From NCBI GenBank assembly GCA_046152955.1, contig JBJXGA010000381.1, positions 3,408-67,407 on the forward strand: DNA of 64,000 nt, written 5' to 3'. The stretch comes from SIAF01 sp046152955 (GTDB lineage: Bacteria > Planctomycetota > Planctomycetia > Planctomycetales > Planctomycetaceae). The notes under the pieces were generated by a model. It was given only the letters and a program-made list of their open reading frames with translations, did no database searches and was not told the DNA's origin. Shown here one piece after another: positions 56,143 to 64,000 of this stretch (its first letter is position 1; every line of letters begins with the position of its first letter). The translations under genes were made by a program, and so were the position numbers.

Positions 56143-56616
56143 GTGTCCCATCCCACCCCCCGCATCCATGTCGCCCCTTGCGACGTTGGACGCGGCCTGT
56201 TCGCCGACGAACCGATCGCCGCCGGGAGATTCATCCTGGAGTTCACCGGCCCGGAGCTGACCCTCAAGCAGGTGCGGGCCAAAGGGGCGCTGGCGGCCAA
56301 CGCCTTGCAAATCGGAATCGACCGATATCTCGACCTGGAAGAGCCAGGGCGACTGCTCAATCACTCGTGCGAGCCGAACGCCGGAGTCCGGAACGGGACG
56401 CGGCTGGTGGCGCTGCGGGACATCCAGCCCGGAGAAGAGATTCGGTTCGACTATTCGACAACCGTGAGCGACGGCTGGACGATGCCCTGCCGCTGCGGCG
56501 CCCCCCACTGCCGCGGACTGGTCGTCGCCTACCAACTCCTCGCCGCCCCCCTCCGCCAACGCTACGCCATCCTGGGCATCGTCCAGCCGTTCATCCTGGA
56601 GGGGGTGGGGAGTTGA
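56143..56616 (+). CDS. SET-domain protein, probable lysine methyltransferase
   Basis: 157 residues from GTG 56143; a TTG at 56074 would add 23 residues. SET motifs in order: GRGLFADEPIAAGRFILEFTGPEL, the catalytic NHSCEPNAG with Tyr/His-type pocket nearby, GEEIRFDYSTTV, and a post-SET-like CRCGAPHCRG that could bind zinc with neighbouring Cys. The protein would use S-adenosylmethionine to methylate a lysine. Bacterial SET proteins are less common than in eukaryotes; the target is unknown. It lies between the propeller gene and the sigma-factor gene, and a heptanucleotide array follows its stop. Confidence 0.85.
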   Translation: MSHPTPRIHVAPCDVGRGLFADEPIAAGRFILEFTGPELTLKQVRAKGALAANALQIGIDRYLDLEEPGRLLNHSCEPNAGVRNGTRLVALRDIQPGEEIRFDYSTTVSDGWTMPCRCGAPHCRGLVVAYQLLAAPLRQRYAILGIVQPFILEGVGS

Positions 56617-56625
56617 AGGGGGGGG

Positions 56626-56681
56626 TGAGTCTTGAGTTTTGAGTCCTGAGTCTTGAGTCCTGAGATTTCAGATTTGAGATT
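56626..56681 (+). repeat. Heptanucleotide array TGAGTCY/TGAGATT
   Basis: Eight consecutive 7-bp units: TGAGTCT, TGAGTTT, TGAGTCC, TGAGTCT, TGAGTCC, TGAGATT, TCAGATT, TGAGATT, 10 bases after the SET gene stop. The remaining intergenic part to 56947 shows no gene. Confidence 0.85.
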
Positions 56682-56947
56682 TCAAACGAACAATGCCAAT
56701 CTCTTTCTCTGCCGTCCAGCCCTCCAGGTGTGCAATGTGTCCCTGACAAGTTTCAGTAGACGTGGACCGATTTGGCGGACTCGGGCCGGCACGGGCAAAG
56801 CTTTGGGCCGAATTACCAGTCTCGAAACAGACCACGGAGTTCTACCGAAAACGAGCCGAGTTTCCCCAGAATGATTGACCGCCGCAGGCTCCCGTCTGCG
56901 ATGGCGTACGGTCTCAATTCGCTGGACGCAGCTCATTCGCGCAGCGC

Positions 56948-57751
56948 CTACAATTTGGCCGATCGGAAGCGGATGCGTCGGATACGCTGGACCTGGCCAT
57001 CCTCGGCTGCCGCCAATTCAATGGGCCGGCATTGGTCTCGAAGTTGGCCGAGCCCTCTTTGGCGGAGCTTGACGACTTGGACCCGGCTCAACCCGCTGGC
57101 GTTGGCCGTGTTCTGCAAGGCGACCCCGTTGATCAGATCGATCAGAATCCGACGTTGCACCTCGTTGTGCATCGCCAAGATGGCGTTCACCACCTGAGTC
57201 AACTTCGCGCCGATCGCCTCGTGGTCACTCGGAGATCGGCAGGGAATGTAGTTGAGGTTCAGTCCCGTCAACGGAACATTGTACGCCGTCTCCGCTGAGT
57301 CCTCCGGTCCGACCCGTCGCCAAAGGCGCGCGAGCTGCAATCGGGAGAGCCGAACGCCGAATTCGCCGGGATACGACGGTGCCGAGCCGCCAACGCACCG
57401 ATTCTCGATCCGCTGACGGGCCGTGAGGCACGCATTGCGGCAGACTCGACCGAGCCAGCGAGAGAAGCGCTCCGCCCCTTCATCGGTGAAATGGACTGCA
57501 TTCCGCCGAAACCGGGTGATCAGCAATACGGTCGCCCCTTGCAGGACATCCTCCCACAAGTCCACGCGCCGCACCCCCCCACCCACCAGTTTCATACTGG
57601 CGCGCTTCAGCCGGGTTTGCAATGCCGGATGGACGATCATCCGATCCACCAACCGCCGCCTCGCTTCCTCTCCGATCGCTGGCGTCGCCACCTCCCGCGT
57701 CAACTGGTACAATTCCAGCAACTCCGCATCATGGACTTCGACGTCATGCAT
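56948..57751 (-). CDS. Divergent ECF-like RNA polymerase sigma factor
   Basis: 267 residues. Start chosen at ATG 57751 (MHDVEVHDAELL); no strong ribosome site. Region-2-like helix: VRRVDLWEDVLQGATVLLITRFRRNAVHFTDEGAERFSRWLGRVCRNACL. A C-terminal region-4-like helix-turn-helix: QRRILIDLINGVALQNTANASGLSRVQVVKLRQRGLGQLRDQ, in which A-x-GLS-x-x-Q-V-V-K-L is the typical recognition helix. Sequence is divergent from textbook ECF factors and lacks a clear DAEDxVQ motif (it has WEDVLQG). It lies 281 bases from the ClpB-like gene and could regulate it or the following module; no anti-sigma factor seen. Confidence 0.7.
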   Translation of the reverse strand: MHDVEVHDAELLELYQLTREVATPAIGEEARRRLVDRMIVHPALQTRLKRASMKLVGGGVRRVDLWEDVLQGATVLLITRFRRNAVHFTDEGAERFSRWLGRVCRNACLTARQRIENRCVGGSAPSYPGEFGVRLSRLQLARLWRRVGPEDSAETAYNVPLTGLNLNYIPCRSPSDHEAIGAKLTQVVNAILAMHNEVQRRILIDLINGVALQNTANASGLSRVQVVKLRQRGLGQLRDQCRPIELAAAEDGQVQRIRRIRFRSAKL

Positions 57752-58032
57752 GGTGCAACTCAAGCTGAGGTCTGTGCGCGGGTGGACGAATCGCTCCCAC
57801 GCGGCACGACCCAACCCGACGCCATTTTAATTCCCTGGCCACACACCTCCCTGCGCTTCCTGCCCCCTTAGCGGAATTTCTCCGAAATCCCGAGCAACCA
57901 AACCGCCAAATCCCAACCACTCAAGCCAATCCTGTACGGCGTCGGCAATTCTCCTGTTCGACTGCAAAACCGAACGCTCGGTGGTGCTCTTCTGCCTTGA
58001 GTCCCTTCCTGTTCAGCTCCTTCCAGCACCCC

Positions 58033-61000
58033 TCACCGAAACGTCACCGTAATCCCCGGCGACGAATCGGCGCCCGCGCCAACCCCCTCTCCGTTTACTT
58101 CCCCTTCCAGTTCCGATTCAGCATCGCACCCCAGTTCAATCGTGCGGCAGCGAGTGTATTCCTGCCGCGCGCCCGTAGCAGCCCGTTGGATGCGGTCCTC
58201 AACCAGATCGTCGATCAGGCGGCGGATCCCCCGTCCCCCTTCCCGGCCATTGGAGCGCTCGTTCAACTCCCGGCCGCGCTTCGCGATCTGACAGACCAAC
58301 TCCTCCGGGACGACAATCGTCTTCTCGCGCAGTTCCTTCCAGCGCGACTGCACCTGGCCGATCAGGATCCGGGCGATCCCCCGCAGCGCCGGCTCATCCA
58401 GCGGATTGAACACCACGATCCGCTTGATCCGCGACAGGAACGCCGTCGAGAGGACCGGCTGGCTGGATCGCTCGTTCCGGACCTGCGCCAGCGTGTTCTT
58501 CACGTGTTCGGCGATTTCTCCCATCGGCCGCCGGTCCTGATGCATCTGGGCGATCGCCTCATACCCGGCGTTCGACGTGAGGATGAAGATCGCCCGGTCG
58601 GCGTAGGCCTTGATCCCCCGCTGGTCGGCGATCCAACCCTCGTCAAACAGGTTCAGAAAGGGTTTCAGGACGTCGGGATGCGCCTTTTCGATCTCGTCGA
58701 GCAGGAACACCCCATACGGATCGGCGTTCAGGTCGTTGATCAGCCTCCCTCCCTGGTCGTGTCCCACGTAACCGGCCGGAACGCCGATGATCCCCGACAC
58801 GCTGTGCGACTCGATGTAGTTGGCCATCGTGTACACTTGCAGCCGCTTTGTCGCCGAATAGACCTCCGCCAGCCGCTTGGCCAATTCGGTCTTGCCGACT
58901 CCGTTGAGTCCGCAGAAGAGCATCACCGAGGCGGGCTTGCGCGGATCGGTCATTCCCGACTTGATCAATCGCAGTTCCGCCGCCACCTGCCCCACGGCGT
59001 CCGGCTGGCCGACCACTGCCGAGGCGAGCAACTCCTCGAAATCGGTGTCGTCCAGCGCACCGCTGAGGGTCTCCTCCGGAATGCGGGTCGCTTCGGACAG
59101 AACGCGGATCACATCCCGTGCCTCCACCCGGTCTCCGTCTTCACCCAGTTGCGTCCTGGAGAATTCGACCTGTTCGCACGCCCGCTGCAAAACCCGCAGC
59201 GCCTTGACCGGCAGCGACTCGCTCCAGACGTACTTGGCGGTCAGCGTCACCCCGCGCTCCACCGCTTCGGGAGCGATCCGGACGTTCGACTGCCGCTCGA
59301 AGTCGCGGGCGCGGCGCGTGACGATCGCCAGCGCCGTGGCGGCATCCGGCTCCGCCATGTCGATCCGGGCGCATTCCTGAAGCAGTTCCATATCCCCCGC
59401 CAACAACTCGTCGAACTCCCACGGGGAGACTACGCCGATAAACTTCGCCCGGGCCTGTCCCAGACACGAGCGGAACAGCGCGCCGTTGTGCGTTCCCCCC
59501 TCTCCGCGCAACAATCCCGCCAGTCCATCCAGACAGACGATATTCTCCGGATGGCTTCCAAACTGGGCGAACACCGATTCGAGGATTTGCCGACTTTTTC
59601 CCGGCTCGGCATTGCGGCCATCGATCCACAGGAAGCGTCTCTCCCGCAGAAAGGGAATCTCCCCTCCGGCAGCTCGCCGCGCCAATTCCAGGACGAACGT
59701 CGTCAGCCCGATCCCGCGGGAACCGACGAGCAAAGCCAGGCGCGTCTGCCGCTGATACAGTCCCCTGGCCAGTCGTTCAAAACCCCCCTCCCAAGCCCCC
59801 GGCAGGCCGGTGGCCGGGTCCGTCGGAATGACGGCCGGCTCCAGGTGCCCCTGCGCCGCCAGAAACGTCAAATCGGCAAACGGGAGCGGGCCGAACCGCA
59901 TCGGTTGCGGAGTGGATGGTTGTGTGGCGGTGGGCTGTGTGGTTGTCGATCGTGTGCTGGTCGATTGGGCAGTTGCTGATTGTCGAGATGTTGATTGTGC
60001 GGTTGTCGAGTGTTTGCCATTGGACTGCTCGCCTCCCACCTGTGCATCCATTGGTGGCGAGGCTGTCGATTGTGCGGCCACTGGCTGACCTGCCCCAATT
60101 GGTTGCATTGGTGGCGCGGCTGTCGGTCCTCCGTCCGCATACCGAGCGTTCCGGATCGCCCGAGCCAATTCGTTGACATATGCCGCAGTATCCAAGCCGC
60201 CGGCACACACGCCGATCGCCAGCCGCTGCACCACGTTCAGCGGCGCGAGCAACCCCCACACAGAATGCGAGGAGTCAATCAGCGGCGCTTCGACGACCAG
60301 GGCGCAGCGGGCCGCCTGCTCCAACCAGCCCAGCGCCTCGTCGCTCCAGCCCAGTTCCACCGCAGGTCGTTCCGCCGGATTGGGCTGCTGCCCCTCCACC
60401 ACCGCCTGGACATGCAGCCGCAACCCCGCCGCTCCATCGAACAACCCCCGCCACACGTCTTCGAATTCCAATTTGTCGGACTGGCGCAGGATGGCATGGG
60501 CGATAGCATTTTCGACCAAAGCCAGACCTGTCGGGGTGAACCGTTCCGAAACGATCTGGCGCCGCACCTTGTCGAAAGGCAGCGGCACCGGTTCCGTGGC
60601 GCGCCGTAGACGAGTGCCGATCACCGCGTTCAGCCGCGCACGGTCCACGGTCAAAAAACCCTCCAGCGGCGACTCACCTGGCGTTCCCACCGACACCCCG
60701 GAAGTTCTCGGCGAACCGTCCGACTTCCGTTCCGCATTCTGGGCGGCGACCTCAACAATCCGCGGGATCAGCTCATCGAGCAAAACCTCCCAGGCAAGCA
60801 ACTGCAACACCGGCCCTCCATCACGCAAACGGCGATCCACGGCCACGAGGACTTCCTCGGCGACTGCCGAACCGGCTCCCTCCCGTGGTTCGTGCTCTGG
60901 ACCATCCACAACGGGAGCAGGAGCGCCCCACTCCAGGCCGGCGTGCAGTTCGTCAACCGCCGCCGCGTCCCTCAGAAGCGCCGTGACCAACCCCCTTCCA

Positions 61001-61125
61001 TGCGGTTCGGCGCCGAAGACGGACCGGAACAGTTCAAGCGGGCTGTAGACACTGCCATGCGCGTTCAGCGCGGCGCTTAACTCGCCGACGAAAGATTGAT
61101 TCCACTGACTCCGTGATTGTTTCAT
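58033..61125 (-). CDS. ClpB/ClpA-type AAA+ protein with inactive first ATPase domain
   Basis: 1030 residues. Clp-N-like helical motifs near the start and before residue 330 (FTPTGLALVENAIAHAILRQSDKLEFEDVWRGLFDG). A Gln/Ser/Thr-rich linker (about 345-410) follows. The first AAA domain has a broken P-loop: GSRGIGLTTF (about 460-470), in which the essential Lys of GxxGxGKT is Leu, and a Walker-B-like CLDGLAGLL without DE. The second AAA domain is intact: Walker A GLNGVGKTELA (about 738-745), Walker B GVFLLDEIEKAHPDV, sensor IFILTSNAG, arginine FLSRIKR and sensor-2 GGRGIRRLIDDLVEDRI. It is probably an unfoldase or disaggregase driven by the second ring. It sits between a sigma factor and a SUKH/toxin module. 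Confidence 0.88.
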   Translation of the reverse strand: MKQSRSQWNQSFVGELSAALNAHGSVYSPLELFRSVFGAEPHGRGLVTALLRDAAAVDELHAGLEWGAPAPVVDGPEHEPREGAGSAVAEEVLVAVDRRLRDGGPVLQLLAWEVLLDELIPRIVEVAAQNAERKSDGSPRTSGVSVGTPGESPLEGFLTVDRARLNAVIGTRLRRATEPVPLPFDKVRRQIVSERFTPTGLALVENAIAHAILRQSDKLEFEDVWRGLFDGAAGLRLHVQAVVEGQQPNPAERPAVELGWSDEALGWLEQAARCALVVEAPLIDSSHSVWGLLAPLNVVQRLAIGVCAGGLDTAAYVNELARAIRNARYADGGPTAAPPMQPIGAGQPVAAQSTASPPMDAQVGGEQSNGKHSTTAQSTSRQSATAQSTSTRSTTTQPTATQPSTPQPMRFGPLPFADLTFLAAQGHLEPAVIPTDPATGLPGAWEGGFERLARGLYQRQTRLALLVGSRGIGLTTFVLELARRAAGGEIPFLRERRFLWIDGRNAEPGKSRQILESVFAQFGSHPENIVCLDGLAGLLRGEGGTHNGALFRSCLGQARAKFIGVVSPWEFDELLAGDMELLQECARIDMAEPDAATALAIVTRRARDFERQSNVRIAPEAVERGVTLTAKYVWSESLPVKALRVLQRACEQVEFSRTQLGEDGDRVEARDVIRVLSEATRIPEETLSGALDDTDFEELLASAVVGQPDAVGQVAAELRLIKSGMTDPRKPASVMLFCGLNGVGKTELAKRLAEVYSATKRLQVYTMANYIESHSVSGIIGVPAGYVGHDQGGRLINDLNADPYGVFLLDEIEKAHPDVLKPFLNLFDEGWIADQRGIKAYADRAIFILTSNAGYEAIAQMHQDRRPMGEIAEHVKNTLAQVRNERSSQPVLSTAFLSRIKRIVVFNPLDEPALRGIARILIGQVQSRWKELREKTIVVPEELVCQIAKRGRELNERSNGREGGRGIRRLIDDLVEDRIQRAATGARQEYTRCRTIELGCDAESELEGEVNGEGVGAGADSSPGITVTFR

Positions 61126-61222
61126 AAACCACCAGGCTGCATTTCATCCAGAGTTAAGCAGAAAATCGAAAGACACTTGCATTTCCAACTGAACCAGTTC
61201 GCAGTACTACGGACTGAGCAAC

Positions 61223-61924
61223 TCACACCAATTCCTCTGAAATGAACTGGGCGTGCAGGAATCCCGGCAGTCCGGGAATCTCATCGATCGTCCGAACACT
61301 TGGGCACTGCCCATCCGAACGCATGACATAGACATCGCTTGGAATCATCCCCAAGAACATCAACCACAAAAATTCCGCCATTCCCACCTCATAGCGTACC
61401 AGAAACTGGCTCAATCCGGCCTCGACGCGGCGCGCTGCCACGGGGAGCCTTTCAGCTACGTCGTACGGGCCGGACGGCTCGCCGTCAGAATCCCACAGCA
61501 ACGGAGTAGAAACTGACACGACGACTGACCATCGATCTGCCAAACCGCTTGAAAGTGGATCCCAGGTGAAGACGTTTCCGAAGTCGTCGCACCCCCAGGG
61601 TATCAGCCCGTCCGGATCTGGATACAAACGACAAGCAGCCGCCTCCGCTAAACTAAACAGCGAGTCCCGCCGAGCACGAATCGACTCGACGCACCGACCA
61701 ACTGCCACATGCCAATTTGCCGACCCCAAGTCCAGTACACTCATTTTCGCGCTAAACCAAAAGTACCCGCTTCCAAAGCGCTGGCAAAATTCCACGTAGT
61801 CGCTGGGCAACTTGATTCCAACCTCGCGCAGGTTGTTTTCGATCACCGCACCGACGCCACCAACACGTCGTTCTGGCGGCGCAACGACTCCAGAAAGCCG
61901 CTCAACTGCGCTAATTTCTGTCAT
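61223..61924 (-). CDS. SUKH (SMI1/KNR4) family immunity protein
   Basis: 233 residues. ATG 61924 follows GGAGAG. SUKH hallmarks: NNLREVGIKLPSDYVEFCQRFGSGYF near the start, and the GLIPWGCDDFGNVFTWDP motif at about residue 105-125, comparable to the xLxPWGxxxxGNxYxW block of SMI1/KNR4 proteins. In polymorphic toxin systems such proteins bind and neutralise nucleases and other toxins. It is the second immunity gene after the toxin. Lower GC than most of the window. Confidence 0.85.
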   Translation of the reverse strand: MTEISAVERLSGVVAPPERRVGGVGAVIENNLREVGIKLPSDYVEFCQRFGSGYFWFSAKMSVLDLGSANWHVAVGRCVESIRARRDSLFSLAEAAACRLYPDPDGLIPWGCDDFGNVFTWDPLSSGLADRWSVVVSVSTPLLWDSDGEPSGPYDVAERLPVAARRVEAGLSQFLVRYEVGMAEFLWLMFLGMIPSDVYVMRSDGQCPSVRTIDEIPGLPGFLHAQFISEELV

Positions 61925-62009
61925 AATCTCTCCTAGCCCCTCTATTCACCATTGATCAGAACCATTCTATCGCCGCAAAATCAACAACCATCTCTCTGGC
62001 CTAATAGAT

Positions 62010-62612
62010 TCATCTGCCAGACTTTTGGACAAATCGCACAGGTAGTCTGGCAGGTGAGCATAAGTAATTGTATACTCCGCAGGGATTCCATCCCGATAGT
62101 AGGCGAACAAGGAATTCTCCAGCACTCATCGGGAGTTCGAAAAAACAATTGTCTCCTTGGCCGGGAATTCCGCCATGGAGCATCACTACGACATTCCACA
62201 GATCCGCACTTCGGTCGGTGTTCGTCCAAAGCACAGCATTACCCATGTCGTCCGTCGCAAACGGAACCAATCCTCCGCGGGCAGGATGCCGTGCGAATCT
62301 CTCCTTCTCCGCACCCCCCGGGAGACTTTCAATTACATCCTGAATCCAACTAAGATCTCGTTCGACAAGCGACTCACGGCCCACCTCGAGCCCTTTCCAT
62401 GCCGACCTGTCCAAAAAATTCGTCACAGTAAGCCAATATCCCCAGCATTGAAACCGCCCAAGTCCATATAGTCGCGAAAGGCGGAGCGCGTCCTGGGGTA
62501 GCGACAGCCCAAACTCCGTTTGTGCCTGGTTAAGGCCCTTTTCGTCAAGACGATCATCAAAGATCGGAACTGCTGGCGGCTGGACCAGATCGACAACTTT
62601 CTCTATCCACAT
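62010..62612 (-). CDS. SUKH-family immunity protein
   Basis: 200 residues. ATG 62612 has GGAG eight bases upstream. SUKH motifs: QTEFGLSLPQDALRLSRLYGLGRFQCWGY and GGLVPFATDDMGNAVLWTN; C-terminal EFLVRLLSGWNPCGVYNYL. Placed directly behind the nuclease toxin (124-base gap), so it is the likely cognate antidote. Related to, but clearly different from, the SUKH protein at 61223, suggesting two targets or a duplicated and diverged antidote. Confidence 0.85.
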   Translation of the reverse strand: MWIEKVVDLVQPPAVPIFDDRLDEKGLNQAQTEFGLSLPQDALRLSRLYGLGRFQCWGYWLTVTNFLDRSAWKGLEVGRESLVERDLSWIQDVIESLPGGAEKERFARHPARGGLVPFATDDMGNAVLWTNTDRSADLWNVVVMLHGGIPGQGDNCFFELPMSAGEFLVRLLSGWNPCGVYNYLCSPARLPVRFVQKSGR

Positions 62613-62736
62613 ACAAATGCTCCAAAACGACGGTTAACGGTGTTACGAATGTGCCGCGTGTTTTTACAAGACACGAATCAAACGAGTGTACTCCGCAAAC
62701 ACTCCCATCGAATATACTCCACTTGAGCACTCATCC

Positions 62737-63948
62737 TTAGTAGTCTGCGCAATTTACAGTTGTTTTGTCGCATTCCTCAGAGCCATGTTGTTCATAGAGT
62801 TGGGCGTCTTCAACATTCGTGACTACCGCAAACATGAAATGATTCTTCTTCTTGTTCTTTCCCGTGAAATTCGCTCGAATTACGACCTCCTCCGGAAGGA
62901 GCCTTGAAACTGGATCGTTGCTCGATGATTTACTATAGGCCATTTCGACGTGATAGGTAATACACATGTCACAGTCTTTTGCCAATTTCTTAATCCTTGT
63001 CTCGCAGGCCAACATTTTCGGATTATTTGCACGCCTGAACAATGGGACTAGGTTTGTCAGGTCATTGTTTGGGCCGCCGAGTGATGCAGCAATGATGTGC
63101 CCCTTAACGATGGTTCCTGTCGATACGTTCCCAGTAACCGCTTCCCACCAACGAAATGTTGTATTGAAGCTGGTCGTTGCAGCTCCTGTCGTGGATGCAT
63201 TGACGACGATCGTTGCACCCATGTTGCGAATCTGGCCCGTGTACTTCGTTCCGCCAAACGAGTACTCAATGTCTGTCTGCTGTGGGTGTTTTCGAAACTG
63301 ACTCCCACTCGGAGGCGCTTGGCCGACAGGACAGCTTCCGGAGGCATTTCCTCCCGTGGCAAATGTCCGATTAGCTCCAGTCTGGGAGCCCGCGGAGCAG
63401 CCGCAGGGGTTGAATCCCATCATCGCTGGTATTTTTTCGTACACTCGCTTGAGTTTCTCCCAGGCGAAATTGAAGAACTTTGCGACAAGCTTGGCCACGC
63501 CGATGCCGACCTTCGCAAACGCGCGCTTGATCCAACTGAGAAACGGCCAACCGATGGCTGATGCAAAGAGACCAACGGAGAACGCCAGCGTGCTCACAAG
63601 AAATGAGCGCATTCGCTCTGAAATCAAGCCTTGGATTCGGTCGCCGCCATCTGATTCTAACGCCAGGTCGCACAACTCATTGAATTTGTCAATGAGCGAC
63701 TTGATCATGGCAATTTTGTCAGCGATATAGCGACCAATGTCGTAGAGTGCCTTGAGCGCTCTGACGACTCCACCAATGGGCACTGCCAATGTGCCTATGA
63801 TGTTTGAGAGCACTGCCTTGATTACTTCTCGGATGATCTCAGATAGGAGTTGCGGAACTTCTTCAAAGATCATCCAGGGCCAGCGGCAACTAACCCCCTT
63901 GTGCGGTAAGGACTTCCACGAGGAATTTCGCGTTCCATCCACATACAC
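62737..63948 (-). CDS. Nuclease toxin with DNA/RNA non-specific endonuclease motif (start uncertain)
   Basis: Up to 403 residues. C-terminal motifs: GTIVKGHIIAASLGGPNNDLTNLVPLFRRANNPKMLACE, matching the HLIAxxLGGPNxxxNLVP active-site block of Endonuclease_NS_2-type nucleases; the His and Asn are present. Before it lies a Cys/Gly-rich junction (NPCGCSAGSQTG), typical of a toxin boundary, and N-terminal hydrophobic helices. The usual long delivery region (RHS or similar) is absent: the frame begins after a stop at 63955-63957. GTG 63948 has no ribosome site; ATG 63873 is an alternative. The gene may be 5'-truncated or a remnant cassette. Two SUKH genes follow. Confidence 0.7.
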   Translation of the reverse strand: MYVDGTRNSSWKSLPHKGVSCRWPWMIFEEVPQLLSEIIREVIKAVLSNIIGTLAVPIGGVVRALKALYDIGRYIADKIAMIKSLIDKFNELCDLALESDGGDRIQGLISERMRSFLVSTLAFSVGLFASAIGWPFLSWIKRAFAKVGIGVAKLVAKFFNFAWEKLKRVYEKIPAMMGFNPCGCSAGSQTGANRTFATGGNASGSCPVGQAPPSGSQFRKHPQQTDIEYSFGGTKYTGQIRNMGATIVVNASTTGAATTSFNTTFRWWEAVTGNVSTGTIVKGHIIAASLGGPNNDLTNLVPLFRRANNPKMLACETRIKKLAKDCDMCITYHVEMAYSKSSSNDPVSRLLPEEVVIRANFTGKNKKKNHFMFAVVTNVEDAQLYEQHGSEECDKTTVNCADY

Positions 63949-64000
63949 GGCGTCTCATGGCCACGGTTTGCTTGTCTTTGTGTTGCTTTAGGAGTGACAG

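Noticed and set aside
57340..57365. CTGCAATCGGGAGAG, similar to the lipoprotein repeat DNA
   Set aside because: Shares only 11 bases, on the opposite strand inside the sigma-like gene; likely chance.
57997..59979. Plus-strand open frame of 660 codons opposite the AAA+ gene
   Set aside because: Mirror frame of a well-supported ATPase; no start signal or domain.
58033..63948. Type VI secretion module suggested by a ClpV-like ATPase and a nuclease
   Set aside because: No TssB/C, TssK, Hcp or VgrG gene in the window; the ATPase is not a clear ClpV.

Overview
The window looks like part of a GC-rich chromosome from the phylum Planctomycetota, probably a Planctomycetaceae/Pirellulales-type lineage. 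Reasons: a cysteine-packed YTV-type cell-wall protein, a PVC-type membrane dehydrogenase/HEAT/cytochrome c protein, several secreted PQQ-like beta-propellers, a BON protein with an aromatic-rich tail, a PEP-CTERM protein, a DUF1501 relic, and many signal peptides and lipoproteins. I saw no rRNA, tRNA, CRISPR array or insertion sequence. Family names come from motifs read by eye.

Layout. 1-13.3 kb is envelope housekeeping: a TPR/ExbB-like pair (the ExbB runs off the left edge), a small lipoprotein, a BON protein, the YTV-like protein, a lipoprotein with a C-terminal anchor, and the large PVC cytochrome protein. 13.3-14.4 kb is a gene graveyard: a duplicated 3' end of the neighbouring patatin gene abuts a DUF1501 3' end. 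14.4-20.8 kb is a divergent pair of membrane-anchored hydrolases (patatin phospholipase and alpha/beta hydrolase). 21.2-34.9 kb is a poorly characterised envelope cluster: a 2069-residue protein with coiled coils and a secretin-like C-terminus, two small secreted proteins in the same operon, a 974-residue coiled-coil/Gly-repeat protein, a lipoprotein with a repeated heptapeptide, a V8-like serine protease and a small cytosolic protein. This is my best candidate for an undescribed system.

34.9-38.4 kb holds gene relics, a 28-bp AT-rich dyad, and a beta-carbonic anhydrase/SulP pair that probably handles bicarbonate. 38.5-49 kb holds a small membrane protein, a DUF1801 protein, an APC-like transporter, a PEP-CTERM protein, a GH64-like glucanase, a creatininase-family hydrolase and an M16 protease. 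49.1-55.7 kb carries three PQQ-like beta-propellers and a class-3 lipase. 56.1-64 kb contains a SET-domain methyltransferase, a divergent sigma factor, a ClpB-like AAA+ protein with an inactive first ATPase domain, and a lower-GC module of two SUKH (SMI1/KNR4) immunity proteins behind a nuclease toxin.

Working together: carbonic anhydrase and SulP form a likely operon; TPR and ExbB probably belong to a proton-driven envelope motor; the toxin and SUKH genes form a self-protecting module. The hydrolases and secretin-like cluster may form an envelope or secretion complex, but only gene proximity and secretion signals support that.
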